Positions 49,790 through 61,023 of a stretch of DNA of 64,000 nt are shown here, in pieces. The stretch lies in contig CP136069.1 of assembly GCA_032622095.1 (NCBI GenBank), positions 89,879,878-89,943,877 on the forward strand. Direction: 5' to 3'. The notes under the pieces are model-generated. The model saw only the letters and a program-made list of their open reading frames with translations, did no database searches and had not been told where the DNA came from. The first letter of the stretch is position 1, and each line of letters begins with the position of its first letter. The stretch comes from Siphonodentalium dalli (lineage: Eukaryota; Mollusca; Scaphopoda; Gadilida; Siphonodentaliidae). The position numbers and the translations under genes are program-made.

Positions 49790-50660
49790 ACTAACGTGTC
49801 AACTATCAAGTGACCAGGGACATGGGCTGGAGAGTATCCAATGTTGGGGCGTCCACCTTGGAATTTCCAACCGCACCATCCCCTTGAAACAGACCAAACT
49901 CATGCACAAGGCCTGGGCTTTGGTTTTCCCCAAATGCATGACACATTATAGCTCTAGATTGTATACCATTCTGAAGTGAATTGATCAGTAGCCTTTGATT
50001 GGCCACCAAGCAAACCGGGGGAGAAACTCAGGATACATGGGCCCAGTGAGACAATGTGGATATCTGAACCTGAAAATTGCAAAAAAATATATAGACTGGC
50101 TTCAAGATTCCCAAGTGTTGGAATTTTCCAACCTGGCGCCCCCACCCCCACAACATTGGAAATGTTCCAAACAGATGGAGAGAGAGATGATTTATTTTGC
50201 AAAAGAGCATACATTATTTAATACAAAGCATACTAATTAAATGGAATTATATTATTTGTCCATTAAACCAGTTTCTTGCCAATTGGGGGGGGGGGGTAAA
50301 TGTGATATAGAAAACTAGATCACACCTGCTCCTTACTTCATGTCCACCCATCATGAGTTTTGGATCAACTCTAAAGAAGAGGTGTCCATTTGTATATGTC
50401 AAATATGGTTGATTACATGTTTAAAGTGTAGGAAAGAATGCAAATGTTAGTCTAAAAACGACAAAATCCCCACTATTAAATTGTTGTCAAATCAAATTAA
50501 GAGAACAATTTCAACATATTGTTGGAGTTAAATTTCAAACAAATCTATTGTAAGATAAGAAATTTGTAACTGTTGAACATTTTGACCAAAGTTGGGGATA
50601 GACACCAATTAAGCACCCCCTCCCCAAGCCCCCCCCCCCACCACCCCAATCACGTCATAA
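49790..50660 (+). repeat. Dispersed repeat family D, copy 2
   Basis: Shares with 12881-13570 the blocks CTTGGAATTTCCAACCGCACC, GAAAATTGCAAAA and GAACAATTTCAACATATT, in the same order. G and C runs are at about 50286-50296 and 50629-50638. Confidence 0.7.
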
Positions 50661-51938
50661 CCTATCAGTGATTCAGTTGAACGTGATTTCATAAGTTATA
50701 TTCATGTCTAGGCGACAAACATGTGTAAATGTCCCTCATGTGGACTTCAGAGGAGGCAATATGATGGCGCTGGCATTAAAATATTGTCACACCTGGATCT
50801 TTCAATAATGCCCAGATTAAGTAAATGAATATAACATATCATATTCTCCTGAGGGTAGATTTATATTACCATTTGTCATTTATATAGGCGGGCATGATTG
50901 TGATACTATACTCATCGGGACTTTCAATATTTCATTTCTGCCTATTAATGTCACTTAATCTCCCGTATTAGGTATTTATTGTGCTATTTCTTAATATACC
51001 TGTTCTATTATGCAAATTACATAAGCTACAGTCATTATCTGGTTTAAAATGTCAGATACACAAGACGATTTTCGGACCCAAGTGCAGAAATCGTTCGAAT
51101 AAATATCATGGACAGAACCGTCACAGCCATGATCGGTTTGAAATAGAACCGTAACACGCACCCGTGTTGATTACGAGGTCACAGCTCCCAATTATCAACC
51201 CCTATCGGGATACTTTCTCAGCTATTTTACAAAAGAATAACACGGGTACACTTTATAGTCAGTGTTTGTCTTCAGAATGCGTTTCATATTTTATACGCCA
51301 CGAAAAACAAAGAAATTGCGTCCACGTGGCTTGATTTTCAGTGGTAACATGTTGGTATTTACGCGTTAACTCGCTAATACCGAGTTAATTGTGGTCTAGA
51401 GTTCAGGTTTCGATAACACGACACTTCTGCAGCCTCTGTTCATTCAGGAAAGTTTAATATATTCAAGATATCTATAATTATGCGTGATTTTGTCACAAAA
51501 ATGATTATTTTCAATCATCAGGAACCGTAACAATTGTGGTGAAAATTTGTTATTCTCGGCTACTATGGGTGTATTCTATATATAACCACTATTCGTTAGC
51601 TAAACAACCACACCTTTTTAGACCAGAAATTATTCGAAATAAAATTAATATTAATCGATAGAAGCATTTCCGACAGGAGTCTTCGGTTCAGATCTAATAT
51701 TTTATACCCCGGTAACTATATAATACATGTTTACAAAGAGATAATCCACCTTTAATAAAATCCTACGATATGACTGGGGATGTGTGTCCACCACATTCAC
51801 TCGCTGACAAGACCTCAGAATACAATGTTGAATAAATTTGTTTTCTTCAAAAAATGTCTTGTTGTATTTATGAACACTTACCCACATTCATCTGCAGAAG
51901 TAGTAGGGCTAAAACAAATTGTATACAGATAGATATAT

Positions 51939-52029
51939 CACAGGAGCTTGGAATTTGGTCAAAACCCCTCTTTTATTGGTGGTTCTGCCAATAAAAGAGG
52001 GGTTTTGACCAAATTCCAAGCTCCTGTGG
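51939..52029. repeat. Near-perfect hairpin, stem about 41 bp
   Basis: The arm CACAGGAGCTTGGAATTTGG continues to about 51979 and is complemented exactly at 51988-52028. The spacer is eight bases. Pairing extends outward through ATATAT with one bulge. Confidence 0.9.
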
Positions 52030-52363
52030 ATATATAACCCGATAGAAATAGCATATACTCCCGATTTACAACCATAAAACAAATCGTCAGTAAAAGCTAA
52101 ACACAGCTTTTGAGACAAACGCTCATTATTGTTACCAAATCCATAAAGGACCAGCTAGGAACACCCTTTATTAATCATTCACGAATCATTCCGATGTAGG
52201 CTAATTAACCCTTCCTTTTCTAAATGGATTCTCACATTCAGTTATAATAGTATGTATTTGAACGGTCTATTATTCATGTAGAGGGGTGTTCGACCAGTAA
52301 ACAAATGCAGACACAGAGAGAGAAAAACAAATACAAGAGCAGAATGATTGATATTTATTGGTG

Positions 52364-52430
52364 GGAAATGTTGAGATAATAAGTTCAACAAACGATGGTC
52401 GTTTGGTGAGCTTATTATCGTAACATTTCC
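52364..52430. repeat. Imperfect 32 bp stem hairpin
   Basis: GGAAATGTT(GA)GATAATAAG pairs with CTTATTATC(GT)AACATTTCC. Pairing continues through CAAACGA/TCGTTTG around TGG. Related GATAATAAGTTCAA phrases at 26118 and 26351 point to a repeat family. Confidence 0.75.
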
Positions 52431-52537
52431 TAATATAATGGAACTATATATATATAGCTGTTCGTCAATGAGTATTAGTATATATATACTCATAGTTAGT
52501 GTGAAGTGGAACACTCCGCTGTCGTGATCGATCGATG

Positions 52538-53705
52538 CTTCAATGGGGGTGCATATATGATTCAATGGCAGTACATATATGATTCAATGGGGGTACATAT
52601 ATGATTCAATGGGGTATATATATATATGATTCAATGGGGGTACATATATGATTCAATGGGGGTATATATATGAATCAATGGGAGTACATATATGATTCAA
52701 TGTGAGTACATATATGATTCAATGTGAGTACATATATGATTCAATGGGTGTATATATATGATTCAATGGGAGTACATATGATTCAATGGGAGTACATATA
52801 TGATTCAATGGGAGTACATATATGATTCAATGGGGGTACATATATGATTCAATGGGGGTATATATATGAATCAATGGGGTACACATGATTCAATGGGAGT
52901 ACATATATGATTCAATGTGAGTACATATATGATTCAATGGGTGTATATATATGATTCAATGGGGGTACATATGATTCAATGGGAGTACATATATGATTCA
53001 ATGGGAGTACATATATGATTCAATGGGAGTACATATATGATTCAATGGTGGTATATATATGATTCAATGGGAGTACATATATGATTCAATGGGGGTACAT
53101 ATATGATTCAATGGGGTATATATATATGATTCAATGGGAGTACATATATGATTCAATGGGGGTATATATATATGATTCAATAGGAGTACAGATATGATTC
53201 AATGGGAGTACAGATATGATTCAATGGGGGTATATATATGATTCAATGGGAGTACATATATGATTCAATGGGAGTACAGATATGATTCAATAGGGGTATA
53301 CATATGATTCAATGGAAGTACATATATGATTCAATGGGAGTACATATATGATTCACTGGGAGTACATATATGATTCTATGGGGGTACATATGATTCAATG
53401 GGAGTACATATATGACTCAATGGGGGTACATATATATGATTCAATGGGGGTTTATATATGATTCAATGGGGGTACATATATGATTCAATGTGAGTACATA
53501 TATGATTCAATGTGAGTACATATATGATTCAATGGGAGTACATATATGATTCAATGGGGTACATATATGATTCAATGGGGGTACATATATGATTCAATGG
53601 GAGTACATATGTGATTCAATGGGAGTACATATATGATTCAATGGGGGTACATATATGATTCAATGGGGGTACATATATGATTCAATGGGAGTAGAGATAT
53701 GATTC
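52538..53705. repeat. 22 bp minisatellite, array 1 (about 53 units)
   Basis: Unit TACATATATGATTCAATGGG plus AG or GG. Many length and base variants (GTGAG, TATATATA, missing ATAT), so it is more diverged than array 2. Confidence 0.97.
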
Positions 53706-54154
53706 GTAACGTGGTCCGGGTTCTTGTAATTACTTCTGGGTAGCGTCGATAATTATCTTTGCCCCAAACCTCAACGTTACAGGAAATGTATCTGTGGATT
53801 CTTGGATCTTGCTTCTTGAATAATCTGTTGTCTGTTCTTTACTGCTTGAGTCTGTGTCTTGGCTTGATCTCCATATGTGAAGTTGTGAATCCTCTTAATC
53901 CCTAGTAGGACTATCAATGTATGAGCCCACTGAGTATCGTTAAGTGACCACAGACAAACAGTTACAAAGCAATATGATTTATTAGAACAATATCCAAGTT
54001 TCCACAGAATGATTCACATAAGAATGAAGATATGTTATCACCAAAGCTCTCTTGGGTCTCTTTCAGGTGAGTATGAGCTAAAATGCCCATAAAATAACTA
54101 TATCTTTACGATTCTCAAACGGCCAAAGTATGACCAACAGCCAGCTAAATGGCA
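53706..54154. other. Spacer between minisatellite and family A
   Basis: Nothing recognised except a short TCTTGCTTCTTG / GTCTGTTC-rich stretch. Confidence 0.35.
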
Positions 54155-54157
54155 TAA

Positions 54158-55490
54158 TAGTCTGGTCGATAAACTAAATTTTAGGGTCAACCTAGAAAAA
54201 ATTCGGACTAAGTTGTTTTTTATACCACTTTGAAGAGGAAGCTCTCCTCTATAACATATCCAAAATCCGCTAAAATCCGCTCTGAGCATTTTATGTAATT
54301 CAAGATGGCGTCCAAGATGGCTGCCATTTTCAAATAAGTCAGTTTGATGCAATTTTTTTGAGAACGTCTTGCCATATGTATACACATGTATATATTTTTG
54401 TGAAGCTAAGACATAACGCCACCTTTATGTGTCAAAATTGGAACTCCCCGTCCAAGATGGCCGCCAAAATGGCGACCGGAAGTGAACATTTTACGTTTTT
54501 TAATAATATCTTTAAGATAAGTTTCTGTGGTTTGGAACTGATTGAGAATTGTGACTTTATTTTGTATTTAGCATGTTAACTGACCATTGGAGCAATGAAA
54601 TATGCTGTTCGTTGGGTCCACACCCCTTCCGATCACTCAAACATTCGATATTACAAAACGCTGTATAACATTCCACAAAAGATCTCCATTGGGTTTCTAG
54701 TCATATTTCACCAATAAGTGGGAAGAACTGTGCAATGTAAGTGATGCATTCTATATCTTATTGATATTCGAACTCAATGGTACCAAAATTGTCAGTTTGG
54801 CTCAAAATGGCTGTCAAAATGGCCGCCAAAATATGGAAAATGGTAATTAGTATCCCAGCGTGCCATGCAACCGCTTACAAGTTGTGGTGATGCACACAAT
54901 TGACTATACTGTCTTATATACATTGAATTCCAACATTTCTTATGCACCTTGATTAATTTTTACTGTTTACTATTATGAAATTACCAGAATTATGGGATTT
55001 TTTCTATCACAAACAGCATCAAACTCGGTAAAAAATTACTTTTCATGTTTGGACCATTTAAAAAAAAAGTTAAATGGAACTATCTTTGGTATCAAAGGTT
55101 CTTTTTATTTTGATATGCATTAAATGTGTCATAGTGTGGTGTTTTCGACAATATTACTCAAGATGACTTGCAAAATGGCAACCAAATTTGGTTAAAAGTT
55201 TATATTCCGAACATTATTCTCTGCTGTTCCGAAATGGTGGCAAATTGTAACTGACTTGGTTATTAAACATGCTACTTAATCAACTGACAATTAAATCTTA
55301 TATTCTGGTTGTCCCAGCACCTTGTGAGGCACGACAAATTCATTTTAAGTGATGCATTATGGGTTTTGCCGAACACCTCTTTTGGGATTATGTCCATGTT
55401 TTTAACGGAAACGGACAGAACGTTGAAACTGAATTGAAAGGGATCATTATGTGGCTACTCTGGCCCACAATCATCAAAATTGATTAACTA
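54158..55490 (-). repeat. Family A left arm with motif doublets
   Basis: Reverse complement of 58447-59753 at moderate identity. Doublets of AAnATGG(C/A)nGCC lie near 54302, 54455, 54805 and 55160, the same spacing as in the other arm. Confidence 0.85.
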
Positions 55491-55947
55491 TTTTGTCAGG
55501 AAAGCCGTTTTCATCACATTGCATATAAGACGCAATTAATGTGAAGAACACTCTGATATTAACTCTATCGATTAACATATCCTTGAGTTATTGTGGAAAG
55601 CTATAGTCACCCAAAGGTGCACCAGTACAAATCACACATGAGCATGCAGTCACTCCATATATACATTGACACCACATAAATGGCCATGTGCCACTCGCTG
55701 TATAGGGATACATCTCACCCATTACCATACAGTCACACTTGTGTTTACCCATACACCAACGCATGGCCCTATAACCGTGAATAACCATGCAAACACACCA
55801 GGTATACTCCTACACATCACACGACCTGTATACATATTCACTACATACATGAACACAAAGTAACCTCTTGTATACCTATTCGCCTCACCATAGGTCATAC
55901 AGTCGTCACTCCATGTATATGTATTTGCCATTTGCATAGCTATATAG

Positions 55948-57193
55948 TAGGGCCCGGCGAATCGGACTTTTTGGTTCGAATCGAATCTCGAATCGAATCG
56001 GCCGAATGATATCGAATCGAATCGAATCTTCGAATCAAATCATATAAAACCTGACTTCAATTACTGGGACAAATTTGTAGTGAATAAACATCGATTTTAT
56101 GAATAAACGTTACAAAATATTCGTTAACTAGTTGATTTGTTTTCACCATGTGCGATTATCTCCCTGGAAAAAATATTCGCTGGGGTTTTGGAAAGCGTAC
56201 GAGACTCAACAAGTCATCTCTGCATTTACTCGCAAAAGCTGCGAAATTAGCAGTTAGCACATGTAATCGTGTATATACTTGAAATTTAAGCGACCAAACT
56301 ATTCACTCCAAATTTCATTGGCTTTTGCAGTTTGTACCAGTGACGGAAATAGTTAGTTAGAGTTGTTGCGGGCCCAGATTAACGTTTCCGCGTTATAGTT
56401 GGAGAGACTATGCCTTTGGTCCGTTACTATCTCACTGGAACAATTCGTCGCTTGAATACCGAGTATAACCTTCGCAGTTGTAGCGAGTAAAGGCAATGAC
56501 GACTGGTTCGATTTCCAAAACTCCAGTGGCGATTCATCCCTTTTTAATATAACCCAACACGCGAGTATGCCCCCATTTCCGTGGTTAGCCATACATATAA
56601 TGAATTGTCACCAGGGTCCAGTACATTGTCCCTCTCGTGGGCAGCTTCAACGTCATCAAACATAGCGTCAACTAAACTATGGGTAGGTGGAGTTACCGGT
56701 TTATTAACTGCATTGCCAATACTAGTAGACTGCTCTGTTTCATGGAGTCCATAGTGGGTCAAGCCCTGTTCTAAACATTTCTGTATTACTTTTAAATCGC
56801 GGATCCATGTATGAACCTGCGAGCAGGTGGGGGTTTGGTGAGATCAAATCTGGATCGAAGTTGTGCATGAAAGTTATTCTCTGAACTTTTTCACGCCTTT
56901 GGCGTCATTGAGTCGCAACTGCTTAGTCAGATTCTGGATATATGGGACCACCATTGATACAGTTATCGAACGATCCGCGCTCAAAAAGGACGTTTCCTCT
57001 GCCATTGGCTTAAGTAGAGGTAGTGCTGCTATTTTTTCCCGATGACAGCGATAAAAATGGCACGATCTTTGCGTGTTATATTTGATGTTGTTAAGATTCG
57101 TTTTGAGACGAATCGGACGAATGATAACGAATCGAATCGAATCATCGGGAGTATATCGAATCGAATCGAATCTCGAACCTTCGCCGGGCCCTA
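55948..57193 (-). mobile_element. 1246 bp hAT transposon remnant inside family A
   Basis: The termini TAGGGCCCGGCGAA and TTCGCCGGGCCCTA are flanked by an exact 8 bp duplication CTATATAG (55940-55947, 57194-57201). Copy 1 of family A has the empty site near 190. Both subterminal regions are built of GAATC repeats. Confidence 0.95.
56353..57045 (-). pseudogene. hAT transposase C-terminal remnant
   Basis: On the minus strand, 57045-56874 reads SADRSITVSMVVPYIQNL, typical of the late catalytic region of hAT transposases. After a break, 56592-56353 reads PLEFWKSNQSSLPLLATTAK, then LGIQATNCSSEIV and a final ETLIWARNN. This matches the hAT dimerisation domain (PL.FW......P.LA..A...L.I.A....SE). The N-terminal zinc finger and most of the RNase H fold are missing and frames are shifted, so no enzyme can be made. 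Confidence 0.87.
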
Positions 57194-58446
57194 CTATATA
57201 GCCACTAAAGATATACATATAAACCCCACCGATGACCATACAGTCACTCCCGGTATACCCGTTCGCTACATCCATGATCATACAGTTGTCATACAGTCTC
57301 ACTCCCAGTATATATATACATATTTGCGACACCCGTGGCCATATAGCCACTAAAGATATACATATACGCCCAACCAAAACCATATAGTCACTCCAGGTAT
57401 ATGCATATAGATCTCAACAATGGCCTTACAGTCCTTCTAGATATATCAATGTCCAGTATCACGCACACGGCCATTCACACACTCCAGACTTGCATATATT
57501 CCTGATCACTGACAATTCAGCCTCTCGCTGTATACGCATAAACCACATTCGTGATCATAGTCACTCCTTGTATATCAATTCACCCCACCATTAATGTTGC
57601 CATACTGTCAATCCCTATATACAAATTGGCCGTGCAATGGCATATAGTCACTCATGATATACATAATATTATACACCTCACCCTCGACCACAGCGTCACT
57701 CCAGGTGTGTATATATATATCAGCAATGGCCATACAGCCCTTCTAGATATACCAATACCCCGCACACACGGCCATTCGTACACTTCAGACTTGCATATAC
57801 AGCTCAACCGTGACAATTCAGCCACTCGCTGTATACTTAAACACCGTCTCCATGAGCATTCAGCTATTCACTGTATGCTTGTACACACCACCAATGGCAA
57901 TACAATAGGCCATACATATAAACATATACATCCCACCCATCACCATGAGGTCACTCGCTATATACACTAGCCGCCAGTGGCCATCAACGTGTACTCCATG
58001 TATGCATATACATTTCAACAATGGCCGTGCAGTCATTCCATGTACACATATACACATTGCCCATAACCATACAACCACACCATATTTATACATACACCCA
58101 TCCATTACCATACATCCAAAATATGTATACATATACACCCACCCATGACAATACAGCCACCCAATGTATACACATGTACAGCCCTCCCCTGACTACACAG
58201 TCACTCCATATAGACATACATGACAGTGTAGCCTCTCTCGCTATGGCCATACACCATTTCAATGACCAGACAGCCACTCACTGTAAACATGTTCACATCA
58301 CACTTCACCATATATGCACCTCACCATGGACACCCCATCCATGACCACATAGTATAACTATTCACATCATTCATGAATATAATAGCTACATGTATACCTA
58401 CTCACCTCGCCTATGACCATACATTCAACAGACATACACACTGTAT

Positions 58447-59753
58447 TAAGTTGATTAATGTTGAAGCTAATGGGCCAGAATATCCACATAATATGATCAC
58501 TCTCAGTTTCGTTTCAACGTTCTGTCCATTTCCGTTCAAAAACAAGGAAGTTTTTGGCAAAATCCATATTGCATTCCTCAAAATTAACTTGTCATGCCTC
58601 GTATGGTACCGGGACAACCAGAATAGAACATTTAGTTGATTAAGTAGCATGTGAGTCACAATTGATTATGCATACATATACACCACGTATATACACATAT
58701 GTATATGTATATAATAATGTTTACCAAATTTGGTTGCCATTTTGGAAGCCATCTTGAGTAATTTTGTCTAAAACACCTCAGTGTGACACATCATGTTACA
58801 CATATCAAAAAAATAAACATCTTTGTTACCAAACATGGTTCCATTTTACTTTTAAACAATGGCTCAAACCTGAACAGCGATTTTTTGCCGATTTTGATTT
58901 CAGGTTTGTGACAGAAAATTCCGAATAATTCTGGCAATTTCAGTGGTTGAAATAGTAACAAATACACAAGGTACATCAGAAATGTTAGTAGTCAAGCTAT
59001 ATAAGACAGAATTGTCAATTGTGTGCATCACCACAACTTGTAAGCGGTTGCATGGCACGCTGGGATAACAATTAACATTTTCCATATTTTGGCGGCCATT
59101 TTGACAGCCATTTTGAGCCAAAGTGACAATTTTGGTACCATTGAGTTCGAATATCAATAAGATATAGAATGCATCACTTACAGTACACAGTTCTTCCCAC
59201 TTCTTGATGAAATATGACTAGAAACCCAATGGGGATCTTTTCTAAAATGTTATACCGCGTTTTGTAAAATCGAATTTTTGAGTGATCGGAAGGGGTGTGG
59301 ACCCCACGAATAGCATATTTCATTGCTCCAATGGTCAGTTAACATGCTAAATACAAAATAAAGTCACAATTCTCAACCAGTTCCAAACCACAGAAACTTA
59401 TCTTAAAAGATATTAGTGAAAAACTTTAAAATTCCACTTCCGGTCGCCATTTTGGCGGCCATCTTGGACGGGGGGAGTTCCAATTTTGGCACATACGGTG
59501 GCGTTATGTCTTAGCTTCACAAAGGTGTATACATGTGTATACATATGACAATATGTTCTCACTATAATTGCTTCAAGCTGACTTATAGGAAAATGGCAGC
59601 CATCTTGGACGCCATTTTGAATTTTAAAAAATGCTCAAAGCGGATTTTAGCGGATTTTGGATATGTTATAGAGGATATATTCCTCTTCAAAATGGTATAC
59701 AAACCAACTTAGTCCAAATTTTTTCTAGGTCAAACATTTTATCGACCAGACTA
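58447..59753 (+). repeat. Family A right arm, copy 2
   Basis: Closely matches 2490-3790. Doublets near 58735, 59090, 59446 and 59595. Ends TTTATCGACCAGACTA. Confidence 0.85.
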
Positions 59754-59756
59754 TAA

Positions 59757-61023
59757 ATCAATCAATTAGTCAATTAGCCAATTGAGAACCAACAGCCAAA
59801 GACAGGGGTGGCACTCCGAAATCCCCGAAAGTCTTGACAAAATGACCCCAATGGGTCTTTAAACGTCAGGTAAAATACTGACACTAGTTCCGTGTTGACT
59901 GTCTACGAAGACTAATTCCGTTGGAGTGCGCACGAGATCGGGTCGGGTTTGTTTATATAGCAACACGACCCTTTCCCATGATGCACTGCAAATGCGACCA
60001 TAAAAGCGACCCAAAAACACGACCCACCGAGACGTGACCCGATAACACGACACAGCGAGACGTAACCCAACAACACGACCCAGCGAGACGTTTGAATCTG
60101 CCGGGGTAACATGAGTGACATGCGATGGGCGGAGCTTAAAGAGTGTCCGCCAATCACGTAACGAATAGATAAATTGTGAGGAAATATCACAATAGATTGC
60201 CGATAAAATACGTGTATTCCCAATTCTCTCATATTTCAAACAAACACTCATTTGCAACTGAGCCGCGCTAGCTGTGGTCACAGACGGCGTTTATTGCGTA
60301 ACATGATTCACAAGTTATATGTGGGCACATGCTATAATAGTTTACATACACAATGTAAATACATCCTAGAAAGTCTGCACAGCCGGTCAGGAAAAACCAT
60401 GCACCCCTTTTATAGGGACTGGAAACCTGAAATCCGAAGCCCACTCGTTTGTGCAGCTCGGGTGTTCGGACCGCACCCTTATTGAAATCTACTCATAATT
60501 ATAGATGTATCAATATTCTGAACATTGTGAATAATTTGTCATCTTTCAGCTGAGTTATATCACAGAATGAAGAACGCTATATAGCTGGACACAGCATCTC
60601 ATTTTCATTGGCTACAATTCGAAATAGGCTCCGCCTATAATAAACAACTCTATATGCCCGAACTGTGAATACATAATTTTCCCGCTAATGCCAGGAAACG
60701 CGGGAAAATTTGAATAATATGCTAAACAATTAGTGATAATTGAATAATAACTGGATGAATATGCATATTATGAACTTGATTTGCTGGAATATTAGATGTT
60801 ACATGTATATGACAATCAATGATGATTAAAGTGTAATTTGATGCGATGAAATTGGAGTGAAATGACACAAATTATGTGCATATATATAAACTGCGGAATC
60901 GGAAACGAAATAGAAGTGTTTCCGATGAGGAAATGTGCATCACAAATTATTACAGCCAATTAATCTAACAATGCCTAACAATACAATACATGTTAACAGA
61001 GGGGTACATCGTAGCTATGCTAC
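59757..61023. other. Spacer with a 28 bp triplicate and small hairpin
   Basis: At 60013-60093 a 28 bp unit (ACACGACCCAGCGAGACGT) occurs three times. AATTTTCCCGC (about 60676) pairs with GCGGGAAAATT (about 60700). The 140-codon and 106-codon minus-strand frames that overlap here run through this repeat and look accidental. Confidence 0.5.

Larger units (their letters stand above)
48001..51582. mobile_element. 3.58 kb insertion with long imperfect inverted ends
   Basis: Bordered by TA on each side. The outer roughly 400 bp on the left and 500 bp on the right share inverted GACGGTTCT / AGAACCGTnACA motifs in similar order (for example about 48125-48155 against 51515-51535). It encloses a short Helitron, a 151 bp tandem duplication and a family D copy. 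No transposase was recognised. Confidence 0.6.
47653..51751 (+). mobile_element. TTAA-flanked element, family 2 copy 3, split by insertion
   Basis: The left part is 47653-48000 and the right part 51583-51751. Joined, they would give about 517 bp, like 44006-44525. TTAA at 47649-47652 and 51752-51755. The gap is the 3.58 kb insertion described next. Confidence 0.85.
55590..58440 (+). repeat. Family A interior tandem repeats (interrupted by hAT)
   Basis: Same CATACAGTCACTCC-type units as 1-1231, in the same order, allowing unit-by-unit alignment. The frames of 60-140 codons here are translated repeat. Confidence 0.8.
54158..59753. mobile_element. Long-inverted-repeat transposon family A, complete copy 2
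   Basis: The ends are TAGTCTGGTCGATAAA and its complement, with TAA on each side (54155-54157, 59754-59756). Arms of about 1.3 kb (54158-55490 inverted, 58447-59753 direct) surround a degenerate tandem-repeat interior. It is 5596 bp long, or about 4.34 kb without the hAT insertion and its target duplication. No transposase of its own is visible. Confidence 0.85.

Noticed and set aside
52538-53705. CRISPR-like array (short repeats in regular order)
   Set aside because: The units are contiguous 22 bp tandem copies without distinct spacers, in an animal genome. It is a minisatellite.
55970-56040. GGTTCGAATC as the TPsiC arm of a tRNA gene
   Set aside because: It is part of the GAATC subterminal repeats of the hAT element. 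No acceptor stem or anticodon arm is present.
56874-57383. 169-codon minus-strand frame as one gene
   Set aside because: It runs across the hAT boundary at 57193 into the tandem repeat. Only the part below about 57045 resembles transposase.
59859-60281. 140-codon minus-strand frame
   Set aside because: It overlaps a 28 bp triplicate and a second long frame in another phase, and has no recognised domain or splice signals.
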